Assembly: GCA_963834965.1 (NCBI GenBank)
Contig: CAWIEI010000017.1
Location: 186,001-250,000, forward strand
Reading direction: 5' to 3'
DNA length: 64,000 nt
Source: Fodinibacter sp963834965
GTDB taxonomy: Bacteria > Actinomycetota > Actinomycetes > Actinomycetales > Dermatophilaceae
In this document: positions 32,402-42,798 of the stretch, piece after piece
Layout of the letters: every line of letters begins with the position of its first letter
Position numbering within the stretch: the first letter of the stretch is position 1
Position numbers and translations under genes: made by a program
The notes under the pieces: model-generated
The model's input: the letters and a program-made list of their open reading frames with translations, nothing else
The model's database searches: none
What the model was told of the DNA's origin: nothing

Positions 32402-33685
32402 GTGACCCCGCCCGCCGACCGTACCGTCCCGCGCCATCGGTGGGTGCTCGCCGCAGTGCTGATCGCCCTGGCGGCCGTGCCCGTCGTGCTGCGCTACCTG
32501 GTGTTCTGGCCGCTGGACCAGTGGCAGGTCGACGTCGAGGTCTACCGCGAGGCGGGGGTCTCCATCCTCACCGGACGGCCGATCTACGCCGCGTTCACCG
32601 AGGCGCCCCAGCTGCTGCCCTTCACCTACCCGCCGTTCGCCGCAGTGCTGGCGATCCCGCTGGCGATGATGCCGTTCGGCGCCGCCGGCTGGCTCTGGAC
32701 CGCCCTGCAGGTCCTCGCCACCACCGCCATCGTCTGGTACGCCGGCTACCGCCTCATCCACCGCACCGGCGCGTGGATGCCGCTCGCCCTCGCCGCGCTC
32801 GTCGCGCCGATGCTGTGGCTGCACCCGGTGAGCGACGGCATCCGGTTCGGGCAGGTCAACGCCTTCATGGTGCTGGCCTGCCTGATGGACCTGCGCGAGC
32901 CCCGGCCCGGGCTCGTGCGCCGGGTGCCGCGGGGCGTGCTCGTCGGCCTCGCGATGGCCGTCAAGCTCACCCCCGGCGTCTTCGTCGTGCATTTCCTGGT
33001 CACCAAGCGGTGGAAGGAGGCCGCGACCGCCGTCGGCACCGCCGTGGCCGTGACGCTGGCGATGTGGGTGCTGCTGCCGCAGGCGTCGTTCGCGTTCTGG
33101 GGCGGTGCGCTGCAGGACCCGGCCCGGCTCGGGCCGAACGGCGGCACGTCGAACCAGTCGATCCGCGGCTTCCTGCTGCGCGTCGGGCCCGAGGGCACCG
33201 CCGGCAACCTGATCTGGTTGGTGAGCGTCGCAGTGGTCGGGGTGTTCGGGTTCTGGCTGGCCCGCCGCCTCTACCTGCAGGGTGACTCGATCGGCGAGGT
33301 GGCCGCCGTCGGGCTGATGGCCTGCCTCCTGTCGCCGGTCGCCTGGATCCACCACTTCCACTGGGTCGTGGTGGTCGTGTTCGCGCTGCTCGGGGCCGAC
33401 CCGCTGCGCGACCGCCGCCGGCTGTGGGCCGGCCTCGGCGTCACCGCGTTCTTCCTGTGCCGCCTGCCGTGGTGGGGCATCGACTGGCTCAACCACCGCG
33501 AGTGGCCCGAGCTGCCCGGGCGGGTGCTGCAGAACGCCGACGTGTTCGGGGCCCTGGCGGCGCTGGTGCTGCTGTGGTGGGTGACGCGTCCGCGGCCCGC
33601 TGAGGTCTCCGGCCAGGATGCCGGTGCCGACGCCGGGGCAGCCGCTGGCCCGGATGCCGCGCCGACGCTCACCGCACACCGGTGA
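32402..33685 (+). CDS. GT87-type (DUF2029) mannosyltransferase
   Basis: 427 residues from GTG 32402, divergent from the large membrane protein by 131 bases. About ten hydrophobic segments. The first loop holds the GT-C acidic motif in WQVDVEVYREAGVSILTGRP, and LLPFTYPPFAAVLAIPLAM follows; both are hallmarks of actinobacterial alpha-1,2-mannosyltransferases acting on phosphatidylinositol mannosides or lipomannan. The donor is polyprenyl-phosphate-mannose. The C-terminal tail is Ala/Asp-rich and disordered; two of its Asp-Ala codon pairs sit in the GGATGCCG octamer. Confidence 0.9.
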   Translation: MTPPADRTVPRHRWVLAAVLIALAAVPVVLRYLVFWPLDQWQVDVEVYREAGVSILTGRPIYAAFTEAPQLLPFTYPPFAAVLAIPLAMMPFGAAGWLWTALQVLATTAIVWYAGYRLIHRTGAWMPLALAALVAPMLWLHPVSDGIRFGQVNAFMVLACLMDLREPRPGLVRRVPRGVLVGLAMAVKLTPGVFVVHFLVTKRWKEAATAVGTAVAVTLAMWVLLPQASFAFWGGALQDPARLGPNGGTSNQSIRGFLLRVGPEGTAGNLIWLVSVAVVGVFGFWLARRLYLQGDSIGEVAAVGLMACLLSPVAWIHHFHWVVVVVFALLGADPLRDRRRLWAGLGVTAFFLCRLPWWGIDWLNHREWPELPGRVLQNADVFGALAALVLLWWVTRPRPAEVSGQDAGADAGAAAGPDAAPTLTAHR

Positions 33686-33702
33686 TCACCGGACCTCGGT
33701 GA

Positions 33703-34326
33703 TCACAGCACGCCGAGGATCTCCAGGCCGGTGAACGCGGCGAGCACCAGGCAGACCGCGCCGCCGATGCGGCGCAGGGTCGACAGCCGCATCCTCGTGA
33801 GCAGGGTGCGGCCCAGCGCCGCCGCGAGGCCCGACACGACGGCGAGCGCGAGGAACGCCCCGACGAACACCGACAGCGGGTCGTCGTAGCGCACCACCAG
33901 CGAGGCGGTGAGGATCTGCGACAGGTCGCCCCACTCGGCGAGGAACAGCACGGTGAAGCTGAGCGTGACCACGCGCCATCCCACGACCTGGCCGGCCGCC
34001 TTGGCGCCGAACTCCGCCTCGGTCTCGGCCTCCTCCTCGTCGGCCGCGCCGGCCCCGCGCAGCAGGAGGATGCCGCCGACCAGGAACATCAGGCAGGCCA
34101 CCACCTCGACGAGGGTGCGCGGCAGGCGCGAGATCAGCCCACCCGCGAGCACGGCCACCAGGGTCTGCACGAAGAAGGCCAGCGAGACGCCGACCCACAC
34201 CAGCAGCGGGCGCCAGCGGGTCGCCATCACCAGGGTCGCGATGAACGTCTTGTCGGGCAGCTCGACCAGGAAGATGGTGCCGAAGACCACGGCGGCGGTC
34301 GCGAAGTCGAGTCCCACGGCATCCAC
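33703..34326 (-). CDS. GDT1/TMEM165 (UPF0016) cation transporter
   Basis: The GTG at 34326 gives 207 residues; the GTG three codons in is an alternative. Two copies of the family signature E-x-G-D-K/R-T/S are visible, one in each half: FLVELPDKTF near residue 20 and FLAEWGDLSQ near 130. Six hydrophobic segments are separated by an acidic loop, EEEAETEAEF. Homologues export or exchange Mn2+ or Ca2+ for protons. The second residue of each motif varies, as is usual in bacteria. It is convergent with GT87 and separated by 17 bases. Confidence 0.92.
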   Translation of the reverse strand: MDAVGLDFATAAVVFGTIFLVELPDKTFIATLVMATRWRPLLVWVGVSLAFFVQTLVAVLAGGLISRLPRTLVEVVACLMFLVGGILLLRGAGAADEEEAETEAEFGAKAAGQVVGWRVVTLSFTVLFLAEWGDLSQILTASLVVRYDDPLSVFVGAFLALAVVSGLAAALGRTLLTRMRLSTLRRIGGAVCLVLAAFTGLEILGVL

Positions 34327-34513
34327 CCTAGGCAGCACAACGGGTGCCGGGCGCCCCGGCCCACTGGCGCCTCTCGTGCGGCGTCGTGGGACGTTGGCGC
34401 GGTTTCGGGGCGTCCGGGCGTGGGGGAACCGCAGGCAGATCGCACGAGGTCGAGAAGAGGCGGGCCGTGGAATGGTCGGCAGTGCCGCGCGGCCAGCGCC
34501 TAGCCTGAGGACC

Positions 34514-34942
34514 GTGTTCGGTGTGAACCCGCTCGAGGCCCTGCTGCTCGCCATCCCTGTGGTGGCCGTGGTGTTCCTCGTCGGCGCCATGGTCGTGCTG
34601 CTGCGCCGCAGCGCGGACACCCGACGACGGCTCACGGCGCTGGAGCAGCACCGGCCCGCCGGTGACGCCGACCTCGCCGCGCTGCGGGCCGACCTGCGCC
34701 AGGCGCTGCGGCACGTCGCGGTCGTGCGCTACGACGCGTTCGGCGACATGGGCGGGCGGCTGAGCTTCAGCGCGGCGGTCATCGACGACCACGGCGACGG
34801 GCTGGTCTTCAGCTCGATCCACGCGCGCGGCGAGTCGCGCACCTACGCCAAGGGTGTGGTCGGGGGCACCTCCGACGCCACCCTCACCCCCGAGGAGCAG
34901 CAGGCCCTGGCCGCTGCCCGCACCGGCAAGGAGACCCCGTGA
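34514..34942 (+). CDS. DUF4446 family membrane-anchored protein
   Basis: 142 residues from GTG 34514. One N-terminal transmembrane helix (LLLAIPVVAVVFLVGAMVVL) is followed by a coiled, Arg-rich segment. The conserved core VVRYDAFGDMGGRLSFSAAV then leads to DDHGDGLVFSSIHARGESRT, the DUF4446 signature. Function unknown. The last four bases overlap the pheA start (GTGA), so the two are translated together. A similar DUF4446-pheA order is common in actinobacteria. Confidence 0.9.
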   Translation: MFGVNPLEALLLAIPVVAVVFLVGAMVVLLRRSADTRRRLTALEQHRPAGDADLAALRADLRQALRHVAVVRYDAFGDMGGRLSFSAAVIDDHGDGLVFSSIHARGESRTYAKGVVGGTSDATLTPEEQQALAAARTGKETP

Positions 34943-35865
34943 CCCGCTTCGGCTACCTCGGCCCCGAGGGCACCTTCACCTCGATGGCGCTCGACGCCTG
35001 GGGGCCGGCAGCGGGTGGCGAGCGCACGGCATACGGCTCGGTCGACGCGGCGCTGGCCGCCCTGCGCGCCGGTGACATCGACGGCGCGATGGTACCGATC
35101 GAGAACTCGGTCGAGGGCGGCGTCTCGGCCACGCTCGACGCCCTCGCCAGCGGCGACCCGCTCGTCGTCACCGGCGAGGTGCTCGTGCCGGTGACCTTCG
35201 TGCTGGCCGCGCGCCGGGGCACCGACCTCGCCGACGTGCGGGCGGTCGGCACCCACTCGCACGCCTGGGCCCAGGTGCGCGGCTGGATGGCCGACAACCT
35301 GCCGGATGCCGTGTACGTGCCGACGCTGTCGACCGCGGCTGCCGCGGAGGGGCTCGAGCGGGGGCCGCAGCCCTACGACGCGGCGGTGTGCGCGCCGGCG
35401 GCGGCCCGGCTGCACGGGCTCGTCGACCTGGCGCACGGCATCGGCGACATGCAGGCGGCGGTGACCCGGTTCGTGCTGGTCGCCCGGCCCGGCGTGCTGC
35501 CGGAGCCGACCGGTGCCGACAAGACCACGGTCGTGCTCTTCCAGCGCGACGACCACGCCGGCGGCCTGCTGGCGCTGCTCGAGCAGTTCGCGGCGCGCGG
35601 CATCAACATGACCCGGCTCGAGTCGCGCCCGACCAAGGAGTCGATGGGGTCGTACTGCTTCTCGATCGACCTCGAGGGCCACGTGCTCGACGAGCGGGTC
35701 GGTGAGGCGCTGATGGGGCTGCGCCGGATCTGCGCCGAGGTGCGCTTCCTGGGCTCCTACCCGCGAGCCGACCGGCAGCGCGCGAGCATCGCCCCGCTCA
35801 CCAGCGACGGCGACTTCAGTGCGGCGCGCTCCTGGCTGAACGGCATCCGCGACGGCCGCTCGTAG
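34939..35865 (+). CDS. pheA: Prephenate dehydratase
   Basis: 308 residues from GTG 34939. The periplasmic-binding-like catalytic part begins GYLGPEGTFTSMALDAW and includes VPIENSVEGGVSATLDAL and the essential Thr-Arg-Phe motif in AAVTRFVLVARPG. A C-terminal ACT domain follows (about 200-280) with the Phe-binding ESRPTK. The enzyme decarboxylates and dehydrates prephenate to phenylpyruvate in phenylalanine synthesis and is feedback-inhibited through the ACT domain. There is no chorismate mutase domain, as usual in actinobacteria. The gene ends 12 bases before the second tandem-repeat block. Confidence 0.96.
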   Translation: MTRFGYLGPEGTFTSMALDAWGPAAGGERTAYGSVDAALAALRAGDIDGAMVPIENSVEGGVSATLDALASGDPLVVTGEVLVPVTFVLAARRGTDLADVRAVGTHSHAWAQVRGWMADNLPDAVYVPTLSTAAAAEGLERGPQPYDAAVCAPAAARLHGLVDLAHGIGDMQAAVTRFVLVARPGVLPEPTGADKTTVVLFQRDDHAGGLLALLEQFAARGINMTRLESRPTKESMGSYCFSIDLEGHVLDERVGEALMGLRRICAEVRFLGSYPRADRQRASIAPLTSDGDFSAARSWLNGIRDGRS

Positions 35866-35876
35866 CCCGCGCGCGG

Positions 35877-36020
35877 TGCATCACCTCGGGTGGGGTGGTG
35901 TCGCGGGGTGCTGCAGGGGGCGCGATAGGGCGCGCGCCGATGCATGACCTCGGATGGGGTGGTGTCGCGGGGTGCTGCAGGGGGCGCGATAGGGCGCGCG
36001 CGATGCATCACCTCACGTGG
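35877..36020 (+). repeat. Tandem 63-64-bp repeats, same family as at 3.9 kb, convergent intergenic gap
   Basis: Units start at 35877, 35941 and (partial) 36004. Each begins with TGCATCACC or TGCATGACC and carries CTGCAGGGGGCGCGATAGGG then CGCGCG. The ends match the units at 3867-3997, but the core differs (GGTGGGGTGGTGTCGCGGG here). The block again fills a gap between convergent genes, pheA and the META-domain gene. Confidence 0.85.
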
Positions 36021-36032
36021 GGTGGGCGGCGT

Positions 36033-36536
36033 TCAGGATGCCGGGATGCTCGCGTGCGTGCCCTCCGGCTCGCGCTCGAGGCCGAGCCACCACTGCTCGC
36101 CCTTGCCCCAGTGCAGGTAGAGGTAGGGCCCGGACAGCTCGAGGCGCGGGCGACTGCCGAGCATCTCGGTGACCCAACGCTCCTGCTCCATCAGGGCCGG
36201 CGCGCACGCGATCAGGGTCGATCTCGGCTCGCTCGTCACCAGCACGCTGTGCTCCACGGAGGGGGTGGAGAACACACCGTTGCAGCCGGTCTGGGCGATG
36301 AGCTGCCCATCGGCCGAGAAGTCCAGTCGCACCGTGCCGAGCGTGGTCGCCGGGGCCGAGCCGTCGTTGACCGCGACCCACGACCCGGTGAGCTGGTCGA
36401 CCCGCTCGACCGGGATCGACCCGTTCGCGGAGCCGTCACCACCTGAGCCACCGTCGGCCAGCGTCGCGGCGAGGGCACCAACGGCGACCAGCGCGAAGAC
36501 ACCACCGACCGCCAGGAAGGTGCGGGCATCCCTCAT
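36033..36536 (-). CDS. META-domain protein, membrane anchored
   Basis: 167 residues from ATG 36536. An N-terminal hydrophobic segment (FLAVGGVFALVAVGALAATL), without a lipobox Cys, anchors or exports the protein. A META (DUF306, HslJ-like) domain follows: LTGSWVAVNDG, FSADGQLIAQTGCNGVFSTP, then TLIACAPALMEQERWVTEML. META domains are linked to heat-shock or stress lipoproteins, but their activity is unclear. The start overlaps the acyltransferase stop in an ATGA arrangement, so it is translated after that gene. Confidence 0.87.
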   Translation of the reverse strand: MRDARTFLAVGGVFALVAVGALAATLADGGSGGDGSANGSIPVERVDQLTGSWVAVNDGSAPATTLGTVRLDFSADGQLIAQTGCNGVFSTPSVEHSVLVTSEPRSTLIACAPALMEQERWVTEMLGSRPRLELSGPYLYLHWGKGEQWWLGLEREPEGTHASIPAS

Positions 36537-37588
36537 CGGATCGTCACCTCCTCGGGCCCCGGCTCGTGCCCGGGCAGGTGGGGGGCGGCGTTCGCGCCGA
36601 CCCAGGCGTCGACCTCGGTCCACCGGTCGTCGAGCCACTCCCCGAACGCCTCGGCATCGAGCGGCACGGTGTCGGCGGCATACGTCCAGGTCTTGACGAG
36701 GAAGGGCCGGCCGTCGAACGGCAGTGCGTCCCAGATCATCCGGGGGGTCGAGAGCCGGGCCAGCCCGGCGTGGGCGAGCACCATCAGGTCTGCCTCGGGG
36801 CGGGCCGACCTGGCCGCCCAGGCGCCGCGGGTCTTCGGTGGCAGCACGTGGCGCAGCTCCTCGGCCCGGCGGGCCCGGGCCACGTCACCGCGCTCGCGCA
36901 GGCGCTGGATGTAGCCGGCCCGCCGGCCCGGCGTCCAGTTCCGCCCCTCGGGGAAGATCACGAAGACGTCGTTGTCGACCATCGACTCGGCCATCCGCGT
37001 CAGGCCCGCGATGCGGTCGTCGCCCGCGCCGCTCCCCGACGGAACGAAGAACGAGTCGAGCCGGCTGAGGATGGTGTCGATGCCCGGGTCCCAGCGCAGC
37101 GCCTCGGCGAGCACGATGCGGGGCAGCCGGCCCACGGTGCGCGACATCAGCCAGGCGATGGCCAGCGAGTCGGCCGGCCCCGCGTGGCGGGCCAACGTGA
37201 TCAGCGGCTCGTCGTCGGTGCCGAAGTGCATCCGGTCGGCCAGCACCACCTCGAGCCTCACCCAGCGCCGGGCGTAGTACATCAGCGCGTCGAGCGACTG
37301 CGAGAAGAGCTTCTCGTGGTCCTTGCGCCAGGTCGGTGAGGAGTGGTCGGGGCTCCTGGCCCACAGCGCCCAGCAGCCGAGCAGCATCCGGATGTCGACC
37401 CACATCAGCACGACGGCCAGGCACGAGGCGCGGAACAGCCGAGCGCGGCGGTCGACGACGACCATGAAGGCACCGGCCACGATGACCGGCAGCATCAGCC
37501 CGCTGACCACCACCCCGACCACCGGCCACAGCACGTGCAGCACCCGCCGCACCCACAACGGCGGCGGGGGGATGCTGCGGGCGCCCAT
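36533..37588 (-). CDS. Membrane-bound glycerophospholipid acyltransferase (PlsC-like superfamily)
   Basis: 351 residues from ATG 37588. Two N-terminal hydrophobic segments (residues 12-75) are followed by the acyltransferase core. The HX4D motif is in LARHAGPADSLA, and the acceptor-binding motif is FVIFPEGRNWTPGRRAGYI. The spacing and the C-terminal half resemble the actinobacterial 1-acyl-sn-glycerol-3-phosphate acyltransferase group. It probably moves acyl chains onto lysophosphatidic acid or a related lipid. It is divergent from the acyl-CoA ligase gene (82-base gap), which could supply its acyl donor. Confidence 0.88.
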   Translation of the reverse strand: MGARSIPPPPLWVRRVLHVLWPVVGVVVSGLMLPVIVAGAFMVVVDRRARLFRASCLAVVLMWVDIRMLLGCWALWARSPDHSSPTWRKDHEKLFSQSLDALMYYARRWVRLEVVLADRMHFGTDDEPLITLARHAGPADSLAIAWLMSRTVGRLPRIVLAEALRWDPGIDTILSRLDSFFVPSGSGAGDDRIAGLTRMAESMVDNDVFVIFPEGRNWTPGRRAGYIQRLRERGDVARARRAEELRHVLPPKTRGAWAARSARPEADLMVLAHAGLARLSTPRMIWDALPFDGRPFLVKTWTYAADTVPLDAEAFGEWLDDRWTEVDAWVGANAAPHLPGHEPGPEEVTIR

Positions 37589-37669
37589 GGCCGCCAGCGT
37601 AGGCCCCGGGGCGGGGCTAGGTTGGGCACATCCGCGGGACCGGACCGGGGCGAGCAGGACGAGGCGTCG

Positions 37670-39362
<1,693 letters not shown>

Positions 39363-39385
<23 letters not shown>

Positions 39386-40196
39386 GGTAGGCGTCGGACG
39401 CCGCGTGAGCGGCATCCATCCGCAGGCGCATCCGGTTCGAACGGGCCTGGCCGAGCGAGATGTTCGGGCTGTCGGTGGCGCCGCTGGGCAGCACGTGCAG
39501 CTCGACGTCGTCGGGCACGGTCTCCATCTCGTGCACGAAGCGGTGGCGGCGCGTGATCTCGAAGGCCACGGTCGCCACCTCCCACGGCTTGGTCGGCGGT
39601 GCGAGCGGCTGCTCGACCCGGCCGACCTGCAGCACGAAGATGCGGGTGGCGCCCAGCGCCAGCGCCCGCCCGACCGGGATGGAGTGCACCAGCCCGCCGT
39701 CGAGGAAGTGCCGGTCGCCGATGCGCACCGCCGGGAACAGGCCGGGCACCGAGCACGACGCCACCACCGGGTCGGTGAGGTCGCCGGTGGCGAACCAGAC
39801 CCCGCTGGCGTCCTCGATGCAGGCCGCGACGCACTGGAAGGGCACCTCGAGCTCCTCGAACCGGCTCACCGGCAGGTAGCGCTCGATGACGTGGCGCAAG
39901 GGGGCGTTCGACAGCAGGTGGGTGCGGTACTTCGCCACCCGGGCCGCCTGGCGCACCGGGTTGTCGAGGAAGACGCCCTCGCGCACGACGGCCTCCCAGA
40001 CGGCGGCGAGCCGGTCGGCGCCCTCCGGCCCGGGGTCGGCCGCGATGAACGCGCCGTTGAGCGCGCCGATGCTGGTGCCCAGCACGAGGTCGGGCCGGAT
40101 GCCGTGCTCGGCCAGCGCCCGCAGCATCCCGACCTCGCTGGAGCCGAGCACGCCGCCGCCGCCCAGGACGTACGCGGTGAGCTCCTCGCGCGGCAT
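39363..40196 (-). CDS. Patatin-like phospholipase (RssA-type)
   Basis: 277 residues from ATG 40196; a TTG three codons upstream is a weaker start. The patatin catalytic dyad is present: the oxyanion loop AYVLGGGGVLGSSEVGML, the nucleophile motif GTSIGALNG (Ser near residue 43), and the Asp in FLDGGLVHSIPVG. Such proteins hydrolyse acyl esters of phospholipids or lysophospholipids. It is cytoplasmic, with no signal peptide. It lies between acyl-CoA ligase and the HAD/acyltransferase fusion, so it belongs to the lipid-remodelling block. Confidence 0.92.
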
Positions 40197-40261
40197 ACCG
40201 GTCAATGTATGCCGTCGCCCGGTGTGGTGTGCCGGGGTCCGGTCACCGGTAGCCTCCCCCC

Positions 40262-41638
40262 ATGAGCGGCGCGGCGATCTTCGACCTCGACCGCACCCTG
40301 CTCCAGGGCGGCACCGGCCCGCTGCTGTCGCGGGCGATGTACGACCTCGGCGTGGTCACCCGCAGGCTGCCCGGCGAGGGCCTGCTCTACGGGATGTTCG
40401 ACCTGATCGGCGAGACGCTGCCCTCGATCTTCCTGGCCCGGCAGGCGACGCTGCTGGCCAAGGGCCGCGACGGCGCGACCTTCGACGCCGCGGCCGAGGC
40501 GGCCGCCGAGTCGATCGCGGCCGTCATCCACCCGTTCGCCCTGTCCCTCATCGAGCAGCACCACGCAGCCGGCCGGCCGGTGGTGCTCGCGACCACGACC
40601 CCGCTGCACCTCATCAAGCCCCTCGCCGACCGCCTCGGCTTCGACCACGTCATCGCCACCCAGTACACGATCGGCGACGACGGCCGGTTCGACGGCTCGA
40701 TCACCGGCAACTTCGTGTGGTCGCGGGGCAAGCTCGCCGCGGTGAAGGAGTGGGCCGATCACGAGGACGTCGACCTCGCCGAGAGCTTTGCCTACTCCGA
40801 CTCGATCTACGACCTGCCGCTGCTGTCGGCCGTCGGCAGCCCGGCCGCGGTCAACCCCGACCCCCGGCTCACCGTCTACGCGGTGGCCCGGGGCTGGCCG
40901 ATCGTGCACTTCGACGTCTCGCCCGGCGTGCTCAAGGTGCCGGTGCTCGGCATCGAGCTGCAGCGCCTGCTGTTCCTCGCCAGCCCGCCGCTGTTCATCC
41001 CCTACGCCCGCTTCGACATCGCCGGCACCGAGCACATCCCGCGAACCGGGCCGGCCATCCTCGTCGGCAACCACCGCTCCTACTTCGACCTGCAGACCAT
41101 CATCCAGCTGCTGCGGGCCAGCGGTCGCACCGCTCGTGGTCTGGGCAAGAAGGAGATCTTCGACGTGCCGGTGCTGGGCGCCATCGCCACGGCGCTGGGC
41201 GGCATCCCCGTCGACCGCGCCAGCGGCGGCCAGGAGTCGTTCGAGCACGCCGCGGTGGCTCTCGAGGGTGGTGAGCTGGTGTGCCTCCTGCCGCAGGGCA
41301 CCATCCCGCGGGGCGAGAAGTTCTACGACCCGGTGCTCACCGGCCGCACCGGCGCGGCCCGGCTGGCGACAATGACCGGCGCCCCCGTCATCCCCTTCGG
41401 GATGTGGGGCACCGAGAACGTCTGGCCGCGCTCGGAGCCGGTGCCGCGCATCTTCAACCTCACCGACCCGCCGACCGTGCGGGTGCGCGTCGGCCCGCCG
41501 GTCGAGCTCAAGGGGCGCTCGGCCCCGGCCGACACCCGGCGGATCATGGCGGCCATCGCCAACTGCCTGCCGCCGGAGGCCCGCGAGCGACGTACCCCCA
41601 CGCCGGAGGAGGTCCGGCTCGCCACGCCGTCGAGCTGA
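40262..41638 (+). CDS. Fusion of HAD-IB phosphatase with lysophospholipid acyltransferase
   Basis: 458 residues from ATG 40262. The N-terminal half is a HAD subfamily IB hydrolase: nucleophile motif IFDLDRTLLQGG near 6-17 and motif IV YSDSIYDLPLLSAVG near 180. The C-terminal half is a PlsC-type acyltransferase with HX4D in VGNHRSYFDLQTI (about 269-281) and LLPQGTIPRGEKF. This two-domain design, known from actinobacteria, combines removal of a head-group phosphate with acylation. It is divergent from patatin by 65 bases and shares the theme of lipid remodelling. Confidence 0.93.
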   Translation: MSGAAIFDLDRTLLQGGTGPLLSRAMYDLGVVTRRLPGEGLLYGMFDLIGETLPSIFLARQATLLAKGRDGATFDAAAEAAAESIAAVIHPFALSLIEQHHAAGRPVVLATTTPLHLIKPLADRLGFDHVIATQYTIGDDGRFDGSITGNFVWSRGKLAAVKEWADHEDVDLAESFAYSDSIYDLPLLSAVGSPAAVNPDPRLTVYAVARGWPIVHFDVSPGVLKVPVLGIELQRLLFLASPPLFIPYARFDIAGTEHIPRTGPAILVGNHRSYFDLQTIIQLLRASGRTARGLGKKEIFDVPVLGAIATALGGIPVDRASGGQESFEHAAVALEGGELVCLLPQGTIPRGEKFYDPVLTGRTGAARLATMTGAPVIPFGMWGTENVWPRSEPVPRIFNLTDPPTVRVRVGPPVELKGRSAPADTRRIMAAIANCLPPEARERRTPTPEEVRLATPSS

Positions 41639-41653
41639 CTCCGTCGGCGGACC

Positions 41654-41705
41654 GACCGATTGGTCACATCCGGGGCGTCGGCCGGTGTCCGCGAATCGAC
41701 AATGG
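41654..41705. repeat. Degenerate relative of the 32-bp palindromic element
   Basis: GACCGATTGGTCAC (41654-41667) differs at one base from the element sequence GACCAATTGGTCAC read on the minus strand of 29711-29796. GAATCGACAATGG (41693-41705) resembles its GAATCGACCAATTGG. The two parts are separated and rearranged, so this may be a decayed copy or two half-copies. The call is by eye only. Confidence 0.35.
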
Positions 41706-41779
41706 CTGGGTCGGGCGTCGGCACCGTTCCGCAGGGCGGACCCGCATTTGACCTTCTGCCAACATTAGGGTTACCTAAC

Positions 41780-41798
41780 TCAGGTAAGCCTAACCTGC
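41780..41798 (+). promoter_or_regulatory. DtxR/IdeR-type iron box upstream of efeU
   Basis: AGGTAAGCCTAACCT at 41782-41796 matches the actinobacterial iron-box core AGGTWAGSCTWACCT at every position. A second, partial site with TTAGG and CCTAA half-sites overlaps upstream (41765-41778). The box ends 18 bases before the EfeU start codon, so bound repressor would block the promoter when iron is plentiful. Confidence 0.88.
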
Positions 41799-41815
41799 AC
41801 CGGACGGAGCCGCGG

Positions 41816-42673
41816 ATGTTCGTCAGCAACGCCCTGATCGGGCTGCGCGAGGGCCTGGAGGCGGCGCTCGTCGTCGTCATCCTGCTCGCGTTCCTGAAGA
41901 AGACCAACCGCACCTGGGGCATCCGCTACGTCTGGCTCGGGGTGGGCACCGCCGTGGCCCTGTCGGTCGTGCTGGGCGCCGCCCTCACCTACGGGACCCG
42001 GCAGCTCTCGTTCGAGGCCCAGGAGCTGATCGGTGGCGTGGCGAGCATCATCGCCGTCGGGTTCGTGACCGCCATGGTCTTCTGGATGAAGTCCGCCGCC
42101 CGCAGCATCTCGGGCGAGCTGAAGGGCAAGCTCGACCGTGCCCTCGACCTCGGCCCGCTCGCCGTGGCCCTGGTCGCCTTCCTCGGCGTCGGTCGCGAGG
42201 GCCTGGAGACCGCGATCTTCTTCTACGCCACCGCCCAGGCCGCGGGCGCCGGCAACAACCTGCCGCTGCTCGGCTGGGTCGTCGGCTTCGCCGGAGCGGT
42301 GCTGCTCGGCTGGCTCATCTACCGCGGGGCCCTGAAGATCAACCTCGGCGCCTTCTTCAAGTGGACCGGCGTCGCGCTCATCCTGGTGGCGGGCGGCATC
42401 CTCTCCTACGGCATCCACGACCTGCAGGAGGCCGGCGTGCTGCCCGGCCTGAACACCCTGGCGTTCGACGTCTCCGGCACCATCGACCCGGGCAGCTGGT
42501 ACGCCACCATCGCCAAGGGCACGCTCAACTTCACCCCGGCCACCACCGTGCTGCAGGCCGTCGCGTGGGCGCTCTACGTCGGCACCGTCATGTTCTTCTT
42601 CCTGCGCCCGGGCAAGGCGCCCGTCGCCGCACCGGCGAGCGCGCCGGCCGTGCAGGAGTCGACCACCGCCTGA
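41816..42673 (+). CDS. efeU: Ferrous/ferric iron permease EfeU (FTR1 family)
   Basis: 285 residues from ATG 41816. Two REGLE iron-binding motifs, one near residues 11-15 (IGLREGLEAALVV) and one near 127-131 (LGVGREGLETAIFF), define the FTR1/EfeU family. Seven hydrophobic segments are seen. The protein imports iron across the cytoplasmic membrane, normally with EfeO and the peroxidase-like EfeB. An iron box directly upstream indicates control by DtxR/IdeR. The next gene is a short EfeO-like lipoprotein; efeB is not in the window. Confidence 0.95.
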   Translation: MFVSNALIGLREGLEAALVVVILLAFLKKTNRTWGIRYVWLGVGTAVALSVVLGAALTYGTRQLSFEAQELIGGVASIIAVGFVTAMVFWMKSAARSISGELKGKLDRALDLGPLAVALVAFLGVGREGLETAIFFYATAQAAGAGNNLPLLGWVVGFAGAVLLGWLIYRGALKINLGAFFKWTGVALILVAGGILSYGIHDLQEAGVLPGLNTLAFDVSGTIDPGSWYATIAKGTLNFTPATTVLQAVAWALYVGTVMFFFLRPGKAPVAAPASAPAVQESTTA

Positions 42674-42798
42674 CCGCCGTCCCCCCACGCCAGACGCCCG
42701 ACCCGCCGTCCACCATCTGCGCCCACCGGCGCCCTTCTCCCGACCCCGACCCCATCCTCGGCCCACCGCCGCCACCCGACGTCACCCAGGAGTCTCCC

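Noticed and set aside
31715..33679. 654-codon open frame on the minus strand
   Set aside because: Shadow of the GT87 gene and the wrong frame of the large membrane protein; the alternatives have clear families.
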